This document shows positions 43,179-52,229 of a stretch of DNA of 64,000 bases, in pieces (the stretch's first letter is position 1; each line of letters opens with the position of its first letter). Source of the DNA: Massilia kyonggiensis (lineage in GTDB: Bacteria; Pseudomonadota; Gammaproteobacteria; Burkholderiales; Burkholderiaceae_D); NCBI RefSeq assembly GCF_024756235.1, contig NZ_JANUGY010000005.1:124001-188000 (forward strand). The letters run 5' to 3'. The notes beneath the pieces are model-generated. The model had not been told where the DNA came from. It searched no databases and saw only the letters and a program-made list of their open reading frames with translations. Both the position numbers and the translations under genes were made by a program.

Positions 43179-46100
43179 ATGGATAGTATTCGCCGTCAAC
43201 GACGGCCCCGTTTCTTCTCCCGCGCGCTGCGCCGCATCCTTGGCCAGGCTGCGCCGGGCCAGCCTGCATTGGCCGGCATTCCCGCCGTGGCAGCCGAGCA
43301 GGATCTCCCTGTCCGCAATATCCCGTCGCGCGTGGAGCCCAGTCTCGATTCGAGCCTCGAACCCGCCGTGGACACCGGCGGGTCCGGACCCGGTACGCCG
43401 CCCGAACCGCCGCCGGCAGCGCCCAAGCGCCGCTGGCGCATGGTCAAGCGCACGTTCCTCGTGCTGCTGCTGCTCGCCGTCGCGTGCGCAGCCGGCCTGG
43501 CCGTGTACGAGAGCCGTACGTCGGCGCTGGAAGCGCACTTCTTCGCCGGCCTGACGAAGAAACTCAACTACCGCATGGGCAAGGGCCCCAGCGACGCGAT
43601 CCGCTTCCCGCAGGCCAGCCCGTACGACGAGCGCCTCGGCTACTCGAACCTGCCGAACTACCTGGCCAAGCTCAAGACGCGCGACTACGTCGTCGCCGAA
43701 CAGGCGCGCATGTCGCCGAAGATGCTGGAACTGGCCGACATGGGCCTGTTCGCCACGTACCACGAAAAGACGCGCGCCGGCCTCGATATCCTCGACTACA
43801 GCGGTGAGCCGCTGTTCTCGGCCCGCTTCCCCGAGCGCATGTACGACAAGTTCGACGCCGCGCCGCAGCTGCTCGTGAAGAGCCTGCTGTTCATCGAGAA
43901 CCGCGAACTGCTCGACACGACGTATCCGAAGCGTAACCCGGCCGTCGAATGGGACCGCTTCTCGAAAGCCGTGTTCGACAAGACCGTGCACTCGATCGGC
44001 CTGGGCAGCGGCGGCCGCGTCGCCGGCGGCAGCACGCTCGCCACCCAGATCGAAAAATACCGCCACTCGCCGGAAGGCCGCACGGCCTCGCTGGGCGACA
44101 AGCTGCGCCAGATGGCATCGGCCACGCTGCGTTCCTACCTGGACGGCGAGAACACGGGCAAGGCCCGGCGCCGCATCGTGCTCGAATACCTGAACACCGT
44201 GCCGCTGTCCGCCAAGCTGGGCTACGGCGAGGTGAACGGCATCGGCGACGGCATGTGGGTCTGGTACGGCCGCGATTTCGCGGAAGTGAACCGCATCCTG
44301 GCCGGCAATGCGGTCACGCCGGAATATGCCCTCGTCTACAAGGAAGCGCTGTCGCTGATGATCGCGCAGCGCCGCCCCGCGTACTACCTGGGCGCCGGCG
44401 AGAAGGACCTCGAGATCCTCACGAACTCGCACCTGCGCGTGCTGGCGCAGGCCGGCGTGATCTCGCCCGCGCTGCGCGATGCGGCCATCGCCACCGTGCT
44501 GCATCCGGCACTGGGCTCCGGCGTCGCGCCGCCGCCAGCGAACACGTTCGTCACGCGCAAGGCCGCCAACGCCGTGCGCAACCACCTCGCGAACCTGCTG
44601 GGCGACTCGCGCCTGTACAACCTCGACCGCCTCGACCTGTCGGTGGTGACGACCTTGAATTCGGAAGCGCAGAAGGCCGTGACGGCGACCTTGCGCAAGC
44701 TGACCGACAATGAAGCGGCGGCGGAAGCCGGTCTCACGGGCAAGGGCATGCTGGGCAACGGCGACCCGTCCAAGGTCGTGTACAGCTTCACGCTGATGGA
44801 GCGGGGCGACAAGGTCAACTACCTGCGCGTCCAGACCGACAACTACGACCAGCCACTCGACATCAACGAAGGCGCCAAGCTGGACCTCGGCTCGACCGCG
44901 AAGCTGCGCACGCTGACGACCTACCTCGACATCGTCGACCAGCTGCACCAGCGCTACGAGCCGATGTCGAAAGCGGAACTCGCCCAGGTCAAGATCGATC
45001 CGAAGGACCGGCTGACGCAGTGGGGCGTCGAATACTTCCAGACCTTGCCGGACGGCGCCGACCGCGGCCTCGTGCCGATGCTGGGCGCGGCGATGGAGCG
45101 CAAGTATTCCGGCAACCCGGGCGAAGCGTTCTTCACGGGCGGCGGCGTGCACACGTTCGGCAACTTCAGCAAGCTGGACGACAGCCGCATCCTCACCGTG
45201 CAGCAGGCGCTGCAGAACTCGACGAACCTCGTGTTCGTGCGCCTGATGCGCGACGTCGTGCGCTACTACATGTTCCAGCTGCCCGGTTCGTCCGCGCAAC
45301 TGCTGGCCGACGCCGACGATCCGCGCCGCGCGGAGTATCTGTCGCGCTTTGCCGACCGCGAAGGCAAGGATTTCCTGGCCCGTTTCTGGAACAAGTACCG
45401 CGGCAAGAACTGGGACGAGGTCGAGACGGCGCTGATGCAGGGCGTGCGCATCCGCGCGTCGAAGGTCGCGGCCGTGCATCGCACGATCTGTCCGGACGCG
45501 CCGCTGGCCGAATTCGGCAAGTTCCTCCACAAATACCTGCCGGCCGACGGCGAGGTCGACGACGAGCGCATCGCCAAGATGTACGACCAGTACGCCGTCG
45601 CGAACATGTCGCTGGCCGACCGCGGCTACGTCGCCTCCGTGCACCCGCTCGAACTGTGGCTCGTGGGCTACCTGCGCACGCATCCGAAGGCGGGCTGGGA
45701 CGAAGTCGTCGGCGCGTCGACGAAGGAACGCCAGGAAGTGTATTCGTGGCTGTTCAAGACGCACCGCAAGCATGCCCAGGACAAGCGCATCGCCGGCCTG
45801 ATCGAAGTGGAAGCCTTCCTGAAGATCCACGCGCAGTGGAAGAAGATGGGCTATCCGTTCGACTCGCTCGTGCCGTCGTACGCGACCACGCTAGGCGCGT
45901 CGGCCGACCGTCCGATCGCGCTGGCCGAGCTGATGGGCATCCTCGTCAACGGCGGCGTGCGCAAGCCCACGCAGCGCATCGATTCGCTGCACTTCGCCAA
46001 GGACACGCCGTACGAGACGCTCGTCAAGCGCGGCGACGCGGAGAAGGGCGAGCAGGTGCTGAACCCCCACGTGGCGCGCGCCCTCGTCGACGCCATCCGC

Positions 46101-46805
46101 GGCGTCGTGCAGGAAGGCACGGCCAAGCGCGTCAAGACGGCGTTCGTCAAGGACGACGGCAGCGTGATCGCGCTGGGCGGCAAGACGGGTACGGGCGACC
46201 AGCGCTTCGACGTCTACGGCGCCGGCCACCGCCTGATCGAATCGCGCTACGTGAACCGTTCGGCCACGTTCGTGTTCAACATCGGCGAGCGCTTCTTCGG
46301 CAGCATGACGGCGTACGTCCACGGTCCGGATTCCGCGCACTACGACTTCACCAGCGCGCTGCCCGTGCAGCTGCTCGTGAAACTGGCGCCGAGCCTGATG
46401 CCGATGATCCAGCATCAGGACACGGTCACCATCCCGGGCCTGCACGTCGAACGCGCCGCGCCGGCGCCGGCGGGTCCGGCGGATGCCGTCGCGCGCGACA
46501 CCGAGCAGCCCGTGCCGGCAGATGCCGCACCGCCCGTGGAGGCCCCGCCCGTCGCGGAACCGGTCGCGAAGCCGGCCGCCAAGGCGGTGGAGAAGCCGGC
46601 CGTCAAACCTGCGGACAAGCCTGTCGAGAAGCCGGTGGCGAAGAAACCGGCCCCGGAAGATCATCCGAAGGCCGTGAGCGAAAAAGCCGCCGATCGTCCG
46701 AAACCGGCACCGCACAAGCCGGCCGCCAAGCGCGACGACGATCCGGAGGCGCCGCCGCCGAAGTCACCCAAAAAGCCCGCTGCCGTGGAAGACGTGCTGC
46801 TGTGA
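43179..46805 (+). CDS. Large class A penicillin-binding protein-like glycosyltransferase/transpeptidase
   Basis: A 1208-aa protein with one N-terminal membrane anchor (~88-107, RTFLVLLLLAVACAAGLAVY). The GT51 domain reads FIENRELLDTTYPKRNPAVE, then GGSTLATQIEKYRHS and RRRIVLEYLN; motif 1 keeps the Glu but not the canonical EDxxF pattern. The transpeptidase domain has GSTAK (Ser572), STN (Ser681) and GKTGTG (Lys1002), so it should react with beta-lactams. The last ~100 residues are Ala/Pro/Lys-rich repeats. It is much longer than PBP1a/1b and the TP domain has a large insert (~700-900). Probably a specialised cell-wall synthase. Confidence 0.85.
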   Translation: MDSIRRQRRPRFFSRALRRILGQAAPGQPALAGIPAVAAEQDLPVRNIPSRVEPSLDSSLEPAVDTGGSGPGTPPEPPPAAPKRRWRMVKRTFLVLLLLAVACAAGLAVYESRTSALEAHFFAGLTKKLNYRMGKGPSDAIRFPQASPYDERLGYSNLPNYLAKLKTRDYVVAEQARMSPKMLELADMGLFATYHEKTRAGLDILDYSGEPLFSARFPERMYDKFDAAPQLLVKSLLFIENRELLDTTYPKRNPAVEWDRFSKAVFDKTVHSIGLGSGGRVAGGSTLATQIEKYRHSPEGRTASLGDKLRQMASATLRSYLDGENTGKARRRIVLEYLNTVPLSAKLGYGEVNGIGDGMWVWYGRDFAEVNRILAGNAVTPEYALVYKEALSLMIAQRRPAYYLGAGEKDLEILTNSHLRVLAQAGVISPALRDAAIATVLHPALGSGVAPPPANTFVTRKAANAVRNHLANLLGDSRLYNLDRLDLSVVTTLNSEAQKAVTATLRKLTDNEAAAEAGLTGKGMLGNGDPSKVVYSFTLMERGDKVNYLRVQTDNYDQPLDINEGAKLDLGSTAKLRTLTTYLDIVDQLHQRYEPMSKAELAQVKIDPKDRLTQWGVEYFQTLPDGADRGLVPMLGAAMERKYSGNPGEAFFTGGGVHTFGNFSKLDDSRILTVQQALQNSTNLVFVRLMRDVVRYYMFQLPGSSAQLLADADDPRRAEYLSRFADREGKDFLARFWNKYRGKNWDEVETALMQGVRIRASKVAAVHRTICPDAPLAEFGKFLHKYLPADGEVDDERIAKMYDQYAVANMSLADRGYVASVHPLELWLVGYLRTHPKAGWDEVVGASTKERQEVYSWLFKTHRKHAQDKRIAGLIEVEAFLKIHAQWKKMGYPFDSLVPSYATTLGASADRPIALAELMGILVNGGVRKPTQRIDSLHFAKDTPYETLVKRGDAEKGEQVLNPHVARALVDAIRGVVQEGTAKRVKTAFVKDDGSVIALGGKTGTGDQRFDVYGAGHRLIESRYVNRSATFVFNIGERFFGSMTAYVHGPDSAHYDFTSALPVQLLVKLAPSLMPMIQHQDTVTIPGLHVERAAPAPAGPADAVARDTEQPVPADAAPPVEAPPVAEPVAKPAAKAVEKPAVKPADKPVEKPVAKKPAPEDHPKAVSEKAADRPKPAPHKPAAKRDDDPEAPPPKSPKKPAAVEDVLL

Positions 46806-46815
46806 GCCGGGCCGC

Positions 46816-48174
46816 ATGAAGCGGCTCCCGCTGCGTAAATTCAGTCTCGTCTCGCTGCGCGACCTGCTGGTGGCGGTCGCGCCGACGGCCGTGCTCGTGC
46901 TTGCCGCGTGCATCGTCGCGTACATCGTCGTCGACCCGGCGCCGCCGCGCCACGTGATCCTCGCGACGGGGCAGGAAAACAGCGCGTACGAGGAATTCGG
47001 CCGCAAGTACGCCACCATCCTTGCGCGCGACGGCATCAAGGTCGATCCGCAGCGCTCCCTCGGCTCGGAAGACAACCTGCAGCGCCTCATCGACGGCAAG
47101 GCCGACATCGCGTTCGTGCAGAGCGGGTCGACGAGCGAGGCGCAGGCCGAGCGCCGCGGCCTCGTGTCGCTGGGCAGCCTGTTCACGGAACCCGTCTGGC
47201 TGTTCCTGCGCGAGCGCGATGCGCATGGCCGCAAGCGCGACATGGACAGCATCGTGCAGCTGAAAGGCCTGCGCATCAATCTCGGACCGGAAGGGACGGG
47301 CGTGCCGAAGCTGTTCCGCCAGATCCTTTCAGTGAACGGCCTGGAGCCCCGCCAGCTCAAGATATCGTCGCTCGAGAACACGCCCGCCACGGTGGAATTG
47401 CTGGCGGGGCGCATCGACGGCCTCGTCTTCAGCTCGGCGCCGGAAGCGCCGCTGATCCAGATGCTGTTGCAGACGCCGGGCATCCGGCTCTTCAATTTCC
47501 GCCAGGCCGAAGCGTATACGCGCCGGCTGCCGTTCCTCACGCACGTCGTGCTGCCGCGCGGGATCGTCGATCTCGGCCGCGACATCCCGGCCCAGGATTT
47601 TCACCTGATCGCGCCCACGGCCACGCTGGTCGCGCGCGAGGACCTGCATCCCGCGCTGATCGACCTGTTCGTCAAGGCGGCCACCGAGATCCACGGCGGG
47701 ACGGGCTGGTTCCAGCAGCAGGGGCAATTCCCGTCGCCGCGCTATACCGAGATCCCGGTGGCGCGCGAAGCGGCGAAATACTACCGCGACGGGCCGCCGT
47801 TCCTCCAGCGCTACCTGTCGTTCTGGCTGGCGAACCTGTTCGACCGGCTGTGGGTCGTCGTCGTGGCGCTGGCGGCGCTGATCATTCCGCTGTCGAAGAT
47901 CGTGCCGCCGCTGTATGTGTGGCGCATCCGCTCGCGCGTGTACCGATGGTACGGCGAATTGCGCGCCGTCGAGCAGGCGCTGGAAAACGCGAAGGACGAA
48001 CACCGCGACGAGGCACGGGAGGAGCTGCTGCGCCGCCTCGACGGCATCGAGCAGCGCGTCAACCACATCTCGATCCCGCTGGCGTACGCGGATGCGTTAT
48101 ATGGCCTGCGCAGCCACATCAACTTCGTGCGCCAGCGCGTGCGGGTCACGCTGGCCTCGAAAAACGCCGCGTGA
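46816..48174 (+). CDS. TAXI-family TRAP-type binding protein with two membrane segments
   Basis: A 452-aa protein. An N-terminal helix (VAVAPTAVLVLAACIVAYIVV) anchors a TAXI solute-binding domain: ATGQENSAYEEFGRKYATIL, DIAFVQSGST, GLRINLGPEGTGVPKLFRQIL and a GLVFSSAPEAP segment. A second helix (LWVVVVALAALIIPLSKIV) precedes a ~90-residue charged coiled-coil tail. No TRAP permease genes follow, so it may act as a sensor or scaffold. It starts 10 nt after the PBP gene, suggesting co-expression with cell-wall synthesis. Confidence 0.85.
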   Translation: MKRLPLRKFSLVSLRDLLVAVAPTAVLVLAACIVAYIVVDPAPPRHVILATGQENSAYEEFGRKYATILARDGIKVDPQRSLGSEDNLQRLIDGKADIAFVQSGSTSEAQAERRGLVSLGSLFTEPVWLFLRERDAHGRKRDMDSIVQLKGLRINLGPEGTGVPKLFRQILSVNGLEPRQLKISSLENTPATVELLAGRIDGLVFSSAPEAPLIQMLLQTPGIRLFNFRQAEAYTRRLPFLTHVVLPRGIVDLGRDIPAQDFHLIAPTATLVAREDLHPALIDLFVKAATEIHGGTGWFQQQGQFPSPRYTEIPVAREAAKYYRDGPPFLQRYLSFWLANLFDRLWVVVVALAALIIPLSKIVPPLYVWRIRSRVYRWYGELRAVEQALENAKDEHRDEAREELLRRLDGIEQRVNHISIPLAYADALYGLRSHINFVRQRVRVTLASKNAA

Positions 48175-49257
48175 TTACGGCAGGACGATCTTCACGACGG
48201 CATTGCCCGACGTCGCGTACAGGTTGCCGCTGCCGTCGACCGCGATGCCGCGCAGCTGCGCGAAGCTGCCGGGCAGCTTCCCGGTTCGCAGCGTCGTCGA
48301 CGTGGCCGTGCCGGCCGGCGTCGTGACGGTGCCGCCCGGCGTCGTGATCTTGCGTATCGTGTTGTTGATGGCGTCGGCGCCGTACAGATTGCCGTTCTTG
48401 TCGATGGTCAGGGCGATCAGCTGCTGGAAGCGGGCGGTCGACGCGTTGCCGTCGGCGTTGCCGGCCTGGTTGCGCGCGCCGACGAACGCCGTGAGGCTGG
48501 TGGCGCCGGACGTCGCGCGGCTGAGCGTCCGGGTCAGGTCGGCGACGTACGCCGTGCCGTCCGGATCGACGGCCACGCCGCGCGGCACCAGCACTGCCGT
48601 GCCGTAGATGGGCGCGACGGCGCCGGTCTCCAGCGTCGTGGTGCGGGTCGGATTCGAGATCGGGATGCGCCGCGTGTCGACGCCCGACGTGACGTACAAA
48701 TTGCCGTCGTGGTCGGCCGCGATCCCCGCCGGCATGTTCTGCGGGTCGATGCCGAAATTGCCGAACGAGAGCCGGGTGACGGTGGTGACGGTGCCGTCCG
48801 ACGTGATCTTGCGGATCGTCGTGCCGTCCAGGACGTACAGGTCGCCGCTGCCGTCGATCGTGATGGCAGTCGGCTGTGTGAAGCGGGCCCGGTTACCGTT
48901 GCCGTCGGCCGTGCCGCTGGCGCCCGCCAGGCCGGCTAGCAGGCTGACCGTGCCGTCCGGTGCGATCTTGCGGATCGTGAGGTTGCCTTCGTCCGCCACG
49001 TACACGTTGCCATTGGTGTCGACGGCCAGGCCGCGCGGCGTATTGAAGCGGGCCGCCGTGCCTTTCTTGTCCGCCGTGCCGCCCGTGACGGCATCGCCGG
49101 CCAGCACGCTGATGCCGGTGCCCGGCCCGGAATCGCCGCCGTCGCCGTCGTCCGTCTCGCGCTTCGGCCCGCCGGGGCCGCACGCGCACAGCAGCGCCGC
49201 AACGCCCGCGCACAGGAGGCGCACGCGCAGGCGGGCAGGGACGGATTCGGTTGTCAT
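48175..49257 (-). CDS. NHL-repeat lipoprotein
   Basis: A 360-aa lipoprotein: signal peptide with LLCAC (Cys26), an Asp/Gly-rich linker, then NHL beta-propeller repeats such as FNTPRGLAVDTNGNVYVADEG, FTQPTAITIDGSGDLYVLD and LIALTIDKNGNLYGADAIN. NHL propellers bind proteins, nucleic acids or glycans. Its stop abuts the TAXI gene stop on the opposite strand with no gap. Function unknown. Confidence 0.85.
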   Translation of the reverse strand: MTTESVPARLRVRLLCAGVAALLCACGPGGPKRETDDGDGGDSGPGTGISVLAGDAVTGGTADKKGTAARFNTPRGLAVDTNGNVYVADEGNLTIRKIAPDGTVSLLAGLAGASGTADGNGNRARFTQPTAITIDGSGDLYVLDGTTIRKITSDGTVTTVTRLSFGNFGIDPQNMPAGIAADHDGNLYVTSGVDTRRIPISNPTRTTTLETGAVAPIYGTAVLVPRGVAVDPDGTAYVADLTRTLSRATSGATSLTAFVGARNQAGNADGNASTARFQQLIALTIDKNGNLYGADAINNTIRKITTPGGTVTTPAGTATSTTLRTGKLPGSFAQLRGIAVDGSGNLYATSGNAVVKIVLP

Positions 49258-49358
49258 GTGTCGATCTCCAGGTCAGCAGTGAGCCCGCATGCTAGCACGC
49301 GCGCACCGTCGCGAATCTCTGCGATTCTCACGGTGCGACCGGGAGAGGAGCGACAAGT

Positions 49359-49817
49359 TCAGGCGCCGATCCAGGGCAAGCCGGCCTTGCACCAGCCGCC
49401 GACCGTCTTGCGGTGGCCTTCCGGATCGCGGTCGCCTTCGAAGCCTTCCAGGATGTCGAACGCATTTCCGTAGCCCAGTTCCGTGGCGGTGCGCGCCGCG
49501 TGGCGCGAACGCACGCCGGAGCGGCACAGGAACAGCACGACGTCGTCCGGGGCGGCCACGTTCTGCAACTGGGTCGCGAAATCCGGGTTCGGTGCACCAC
49601 CGGGGTACAGCGTCCATTGCACGGCGCCGTGCTGGGCTTCCGGGACCGCGGGACGGCCGACCCAGTCGCGCTCCGCATTCGTGCGGACGTCGACGAGCTT
49701 GACCTTCGGGTCCGATTGCAGGAGCTCGAACGCTTCCCGGGGCGTGACGGCGCCCGCGTACGGCTGGCCGGGCGTACGGGCCCGGGCGGTGGCGAGGATC
49801 TCGTCGGTCTTGGTCAT
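49359..49817 (-). CDS. Rhodanese-like sulfurtransferase
   Basis: A 152-aa single rhodanese domain with VTPREAFELLQSDPKVKLVD, DVRTNAERDWVGRP and the active-site loop LFLCRSGVRSRHAA containing the catalytic Cys. The start is ATG 49817 (MTKTDEIL). It is divergent from glnA over the 316-nt intergenic region. A physiological sulfur donor is unknown. Confidence 0.88.
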   Translation of the reverse strand: MTKTDEILATARARTPGQPYAGAVTPREAFELLQSDPKVKLVDVRTNAERDWVGRPAVPEAQHGAVQWTLYPGGAPNPDFATQLQNVAAPDDVVLFLCRSGVRSRHAARTATELGYGNAFDILEGFEGDRDPEGHRKTVGGWCKAGLPWIGA

Positions 49818-49877
49818 GTCATGGATTCCCTGTAGGCTGGTTGCGCACCGTCGCGGGTCGCTGCTAAGCTGGACCTC

Positions 49878-49939
49878 GCACTTTTGGTGCATCGCGCATC
49901 AGTTTGGTGCATACTCGAAAAATTGCACTCGTTTGGTGC
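49878..49939 (+). promoter_or_regulatory. NtrC-type half-sites upstream of glnA
   Basis: Three copies of TTTGGTGC (49883, 49903, 49932) lie in this span. The first belongs to GCAC-N5-GTGC (49878-49890), matching the NtrC dyad core; the third belongs to GCAC-N7-GTGC. They are about 110-170 bp upstream of the -24/-12 promoter, a normal enhancer distance. The 316-nt gap between the rhodanese gene and glnA holds only these sites and the promoter; I see no other gene. Confidence 0.65.
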
Positions 49940-50049
49940 GTATGGACGAGTTTGCGCCATTAACGTGCACGCATAAGGTGTCATTGATTTTAAGGGGCAA
50001 ATTGAGCGGCCTCAAAGTAATCATTATTTATTTGCTCATGGAAAAATGC

Positions 50050-50065
50050 TGGCATAATTTCTGCT
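50050..50065 (+). promoter_or_regulatory. Sigma54 (-24/-12) promoter of glnA
   Basis: TGGCATAATTTCTGCT has GG (50051-50052) and GC (50063-50064) separated by exactly 10 nt, the sigma54 rule. Initiation would fall near 50076, about 60 nt before the glnA start. NtrC is encoded downstream, so the unit is probably autoregulated. Confidence 0.8.
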
Positions 50066-50134
50066 TAGAAGGTTATGCGCCTGTCGCATGCTTGGTTGGC
50101 ATCGACACCCCTTTTTGACTTAGGAGATATTGGA

Positions 50135-51550
50135 ATGGCAAGGACCGCCGCAGATGTAATGCAGATGCTGAAGGACAACGAAGTCAAGTTCGTTGATTTG
50201 CGTTTCGCCGATACCCGCGGCAAGGAACAGCACGTGACCGTTCCCATCTCGCATTTTGACGAAGACAAGTTCGAATCCGGCCACGCATTCGACGGCTCGT
50301 CGATCGCCGGCTGGAAAGGCATCGAAGCATCGGACATGCTGCTGATCCCTGACCCGAACACCGCGAACATCGACCCGTTCTTCGAAGAGACCACCGTGTT
50401 CATGCAATGCGACGTGATCGAGCCGTCGGACGGCAAGGGCTACGACCGCGACCCGCGTTCGATCGCCAAGCGCGCCGAAGCGTACCTGAAATCGTCGGGC
50501 ATCGGCGACACCGCCTACTTCGGCCCGGAACCGGAATTCTTCATTTTCGACTCCGTCCGCTGGAAAGTCGACATGTCGGGCTGCTTCGTCAAGATCGATT
50601 CGGAAGAAGCTTCCTGGTCGACCGAAAAAGAATTTGAAGGCGGCAACAGCGGCCACCGTCCGTCCGTCAAGGGCGGCTACTTCCCGGTCCCGCCGGTCGA
50701 CAGCTTCCAGGACATGCGTTCGGAAATCTCGCTGATCCTCGAATCGCTGGGCATCCCCGTCGAAGTGCACCATCACGAAGTGGCCGGTGCCGGCCAGATG
50801 GAACTGGGCACCAAGTTCTCGACGCTGGTCGAGCGCGCCGACTGGACCCAGAACCTGAAGTACGTGATCTGGAACGTGGCCCACAGCTACGGCAAGACCG
50901 CCACCTTCATGCCGAAGCCGATGAACGGCGACAACGGCTCGGGCATGCACGTGCACCAGTCGATCTGGAAAGACGGCAAGAACCTGTTCGCAGGCGACGG
51001 CTATGCCGGCCTGTCGGAAACGGCCCTGTTCTACATCGGCGGCATCATCAAGCACGCTCGCGCCCTGAACGCCATCACCAACCCGGGCACGAACTCGTAC
51101 AAGCGCCTGGTGCCGGGCTACGAAGCCCCGGTCAAGCTGGCTTACTCGGCCAAGAACCGTTCGGCATCGATCCGTATCCCGCACGTGGCGAACCCGAAAG
51201 GCCGCCGTATCGAGACCCGCTTCCCGGACCCGCTGGCCAACGTCTACCTGTGCTTCGCAGCCCTGCTGATGGCCGGCCTGGACGGTATCCAGAACAAGAT
51301 CCACCCGGGCGAAGCCGCGACGAAGGACCTGTACCACCTGCCGCCGGAAGAAGACAAGCTGATCCCGACGGTCTGCGCATCGCTGGAAGAAGCGCTGGAA
51401 GCCCTGGACAAGGACCGCGAGTTCCTGACCCGCGGCGGCGTGTTCAGCGACAGCATGATCGACGCGTACATCGACCTGAAGATGAACGAAGTCCAGCGTC
51501 TGCGCATGACCCCGCACCCGGCCGAATTCGACATGTACTACTCGTCGTAA
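50135..51550 (+). CDS. glnA: Glutamine synthetase, type I
   Basis: A 471-aa enzyme that makes glutamine from glutamate, ammonia and ATP. Motifs: [49 protein letters not shown] and [21 protein letters not shown] near residue 400 holds the adenylylation Tyr, so activity should be controlled by GlnE. It is followed by a terminator, a small gene, and ntrB-ntrC. Start MARTAAD at 50135 after AGGAGA. Confidence 0.96.
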   Translation: MARTAADVMQMLKDNEVKFVDLRFADTRGKEQHVTVPISHFDEDKFESGHAFDGSSIAGWKGIEASDMLLIPDPNTANIDPFFEETTVFMQCDVIEPSDGKGYDRDPRSIAKRAEAYLKSSGIGDTAYFGPEPEFFIFDSVRWKVDMSGCFVKIDSEEASWSTEKEFEGGNSGHRPSVKGGYFPVPPVDSFQDMRSEISLILESLGIPVEVHHHEVAGAGQMELGTKFSTLVERADWTQNLKYVIWNVAHSYGKTATFMPKPMNGDNGSGMHVHQSIWKDGKNLFAGDGYAGLSETALFYIGGIIKHARALNAITNPGTNSYKRLVPGYEAPVKLAYSAKNRSASIRIPHVANPKGRRIETRFPDPLANVYLCFAALLMAGLDGIQNKIHPGEAATKDLYHLPPEEDKLIPTVCASLEEALEALDKDREFLTRGGVFSDSMIDAYIDLKMNEVQRLRMTPHPAEFDMYYSS

Positions 51551-51615
51551 TTCGTTGGCATCACCCGGTGTCGCCTTGGAAACAAACGGCACCGGAGTGT
51601 ATCCACACGGTAACG

Positions 51616-51654
51616 AAAACGCGGGGAAAGCCAGCCGGCTGCCTCGCGTTTTTT
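51616..51654 (+). terminator. Terminator after glnA
   Basis: AACGCG...CGCGTT outer arms with an inner AGCC/GGCT stem form an imperfect hairpin followed by six T. It would limit readthrough from glnA into the downstream small gene and ntrBC. Confidence 0.8.
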
Positions 51655-51706
51655 ACTGGATGGGGTATAGTCGGAAGCTTCCCAACCATGCATCCAGACT
51701 GATTTG

Positions 51707-52228
51707 ATGCGAATGACAAGCTGCTTCCTCCTGCGTCTTGTATTGCTTGCAGGACTTGCCGCGCACGAGGCGCGGGCCGATTCCGTCATCTACAAATGCG
51801 TCGACCAGAACGGTCGGGTGGAATTTACCGACATCAACAAGCCAGGCTGCAAGGTGCTCGACCTGCCGGGCTATGTCGCGTCGACCCCGGCACCGGCGCC
51901 GCGCGCCGCGCCCGCGGTGACGATGCGCCAGGGGGCAGGGCGGCCGCCGGCAAGTGCACCCAACCCCGCAGGGTTCCCGCGGGTGGACACGGCCACGCAA
52001 AAGGCACGCGACGACGACCGCCGCGCGATCCTCGAGGACGAATTGCGTGCCGAGGAACGGAAACTGGCGGATCTGAAGCGCGACTTCAACAACGGCGAGC
52101 CGGAACGCCAGGGCAACGAAAAGAATTACGCGAAGTACCAGGAACGCGTGGCCCAGATGCGCGACAACATCGGCCGCAGCGAAAAGAACGTGGAAGCGCT
52201 CAAGCGCGAGATCGCCAACATCAAATGA
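51707..52228 (+). CDS. Exported DUF4124-like protein with coiled coil
   Basis: A 173-aa protein with signal peptide MRMTSCFLLRLVLLAGLAAH. The DUF4124-like motif SVIYKCVDQNGRVEFTDINK with GC follows, then a Pro/Ala linker and a C-terminal coiled coil (LRAEERKLADLKRDF). Such proteins are envelope proteins of unknown function, common between glnA and ntrB in Oxalobacteraceae. ATG 51707 is chosen over TTG 51704. It ends 1 nt before ntrB. Confidence 0.85.
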   Translation: MRMTSCFLLRLVLLAGLAAHEARADSVIYKCVDQNGRVEFTDINKPGCKVLDLPGYVASTPAPAPRAAPAVTMRQGAGRPPASAPNPAGFPRVDTATQKARDDDRRAILEDELRAEERKLADLKRDFNNGEPERQGNEKNYAKYQERVAQMRDNIGRSEKNVEALKREIANIK

Positions 52229-52229
52229 C

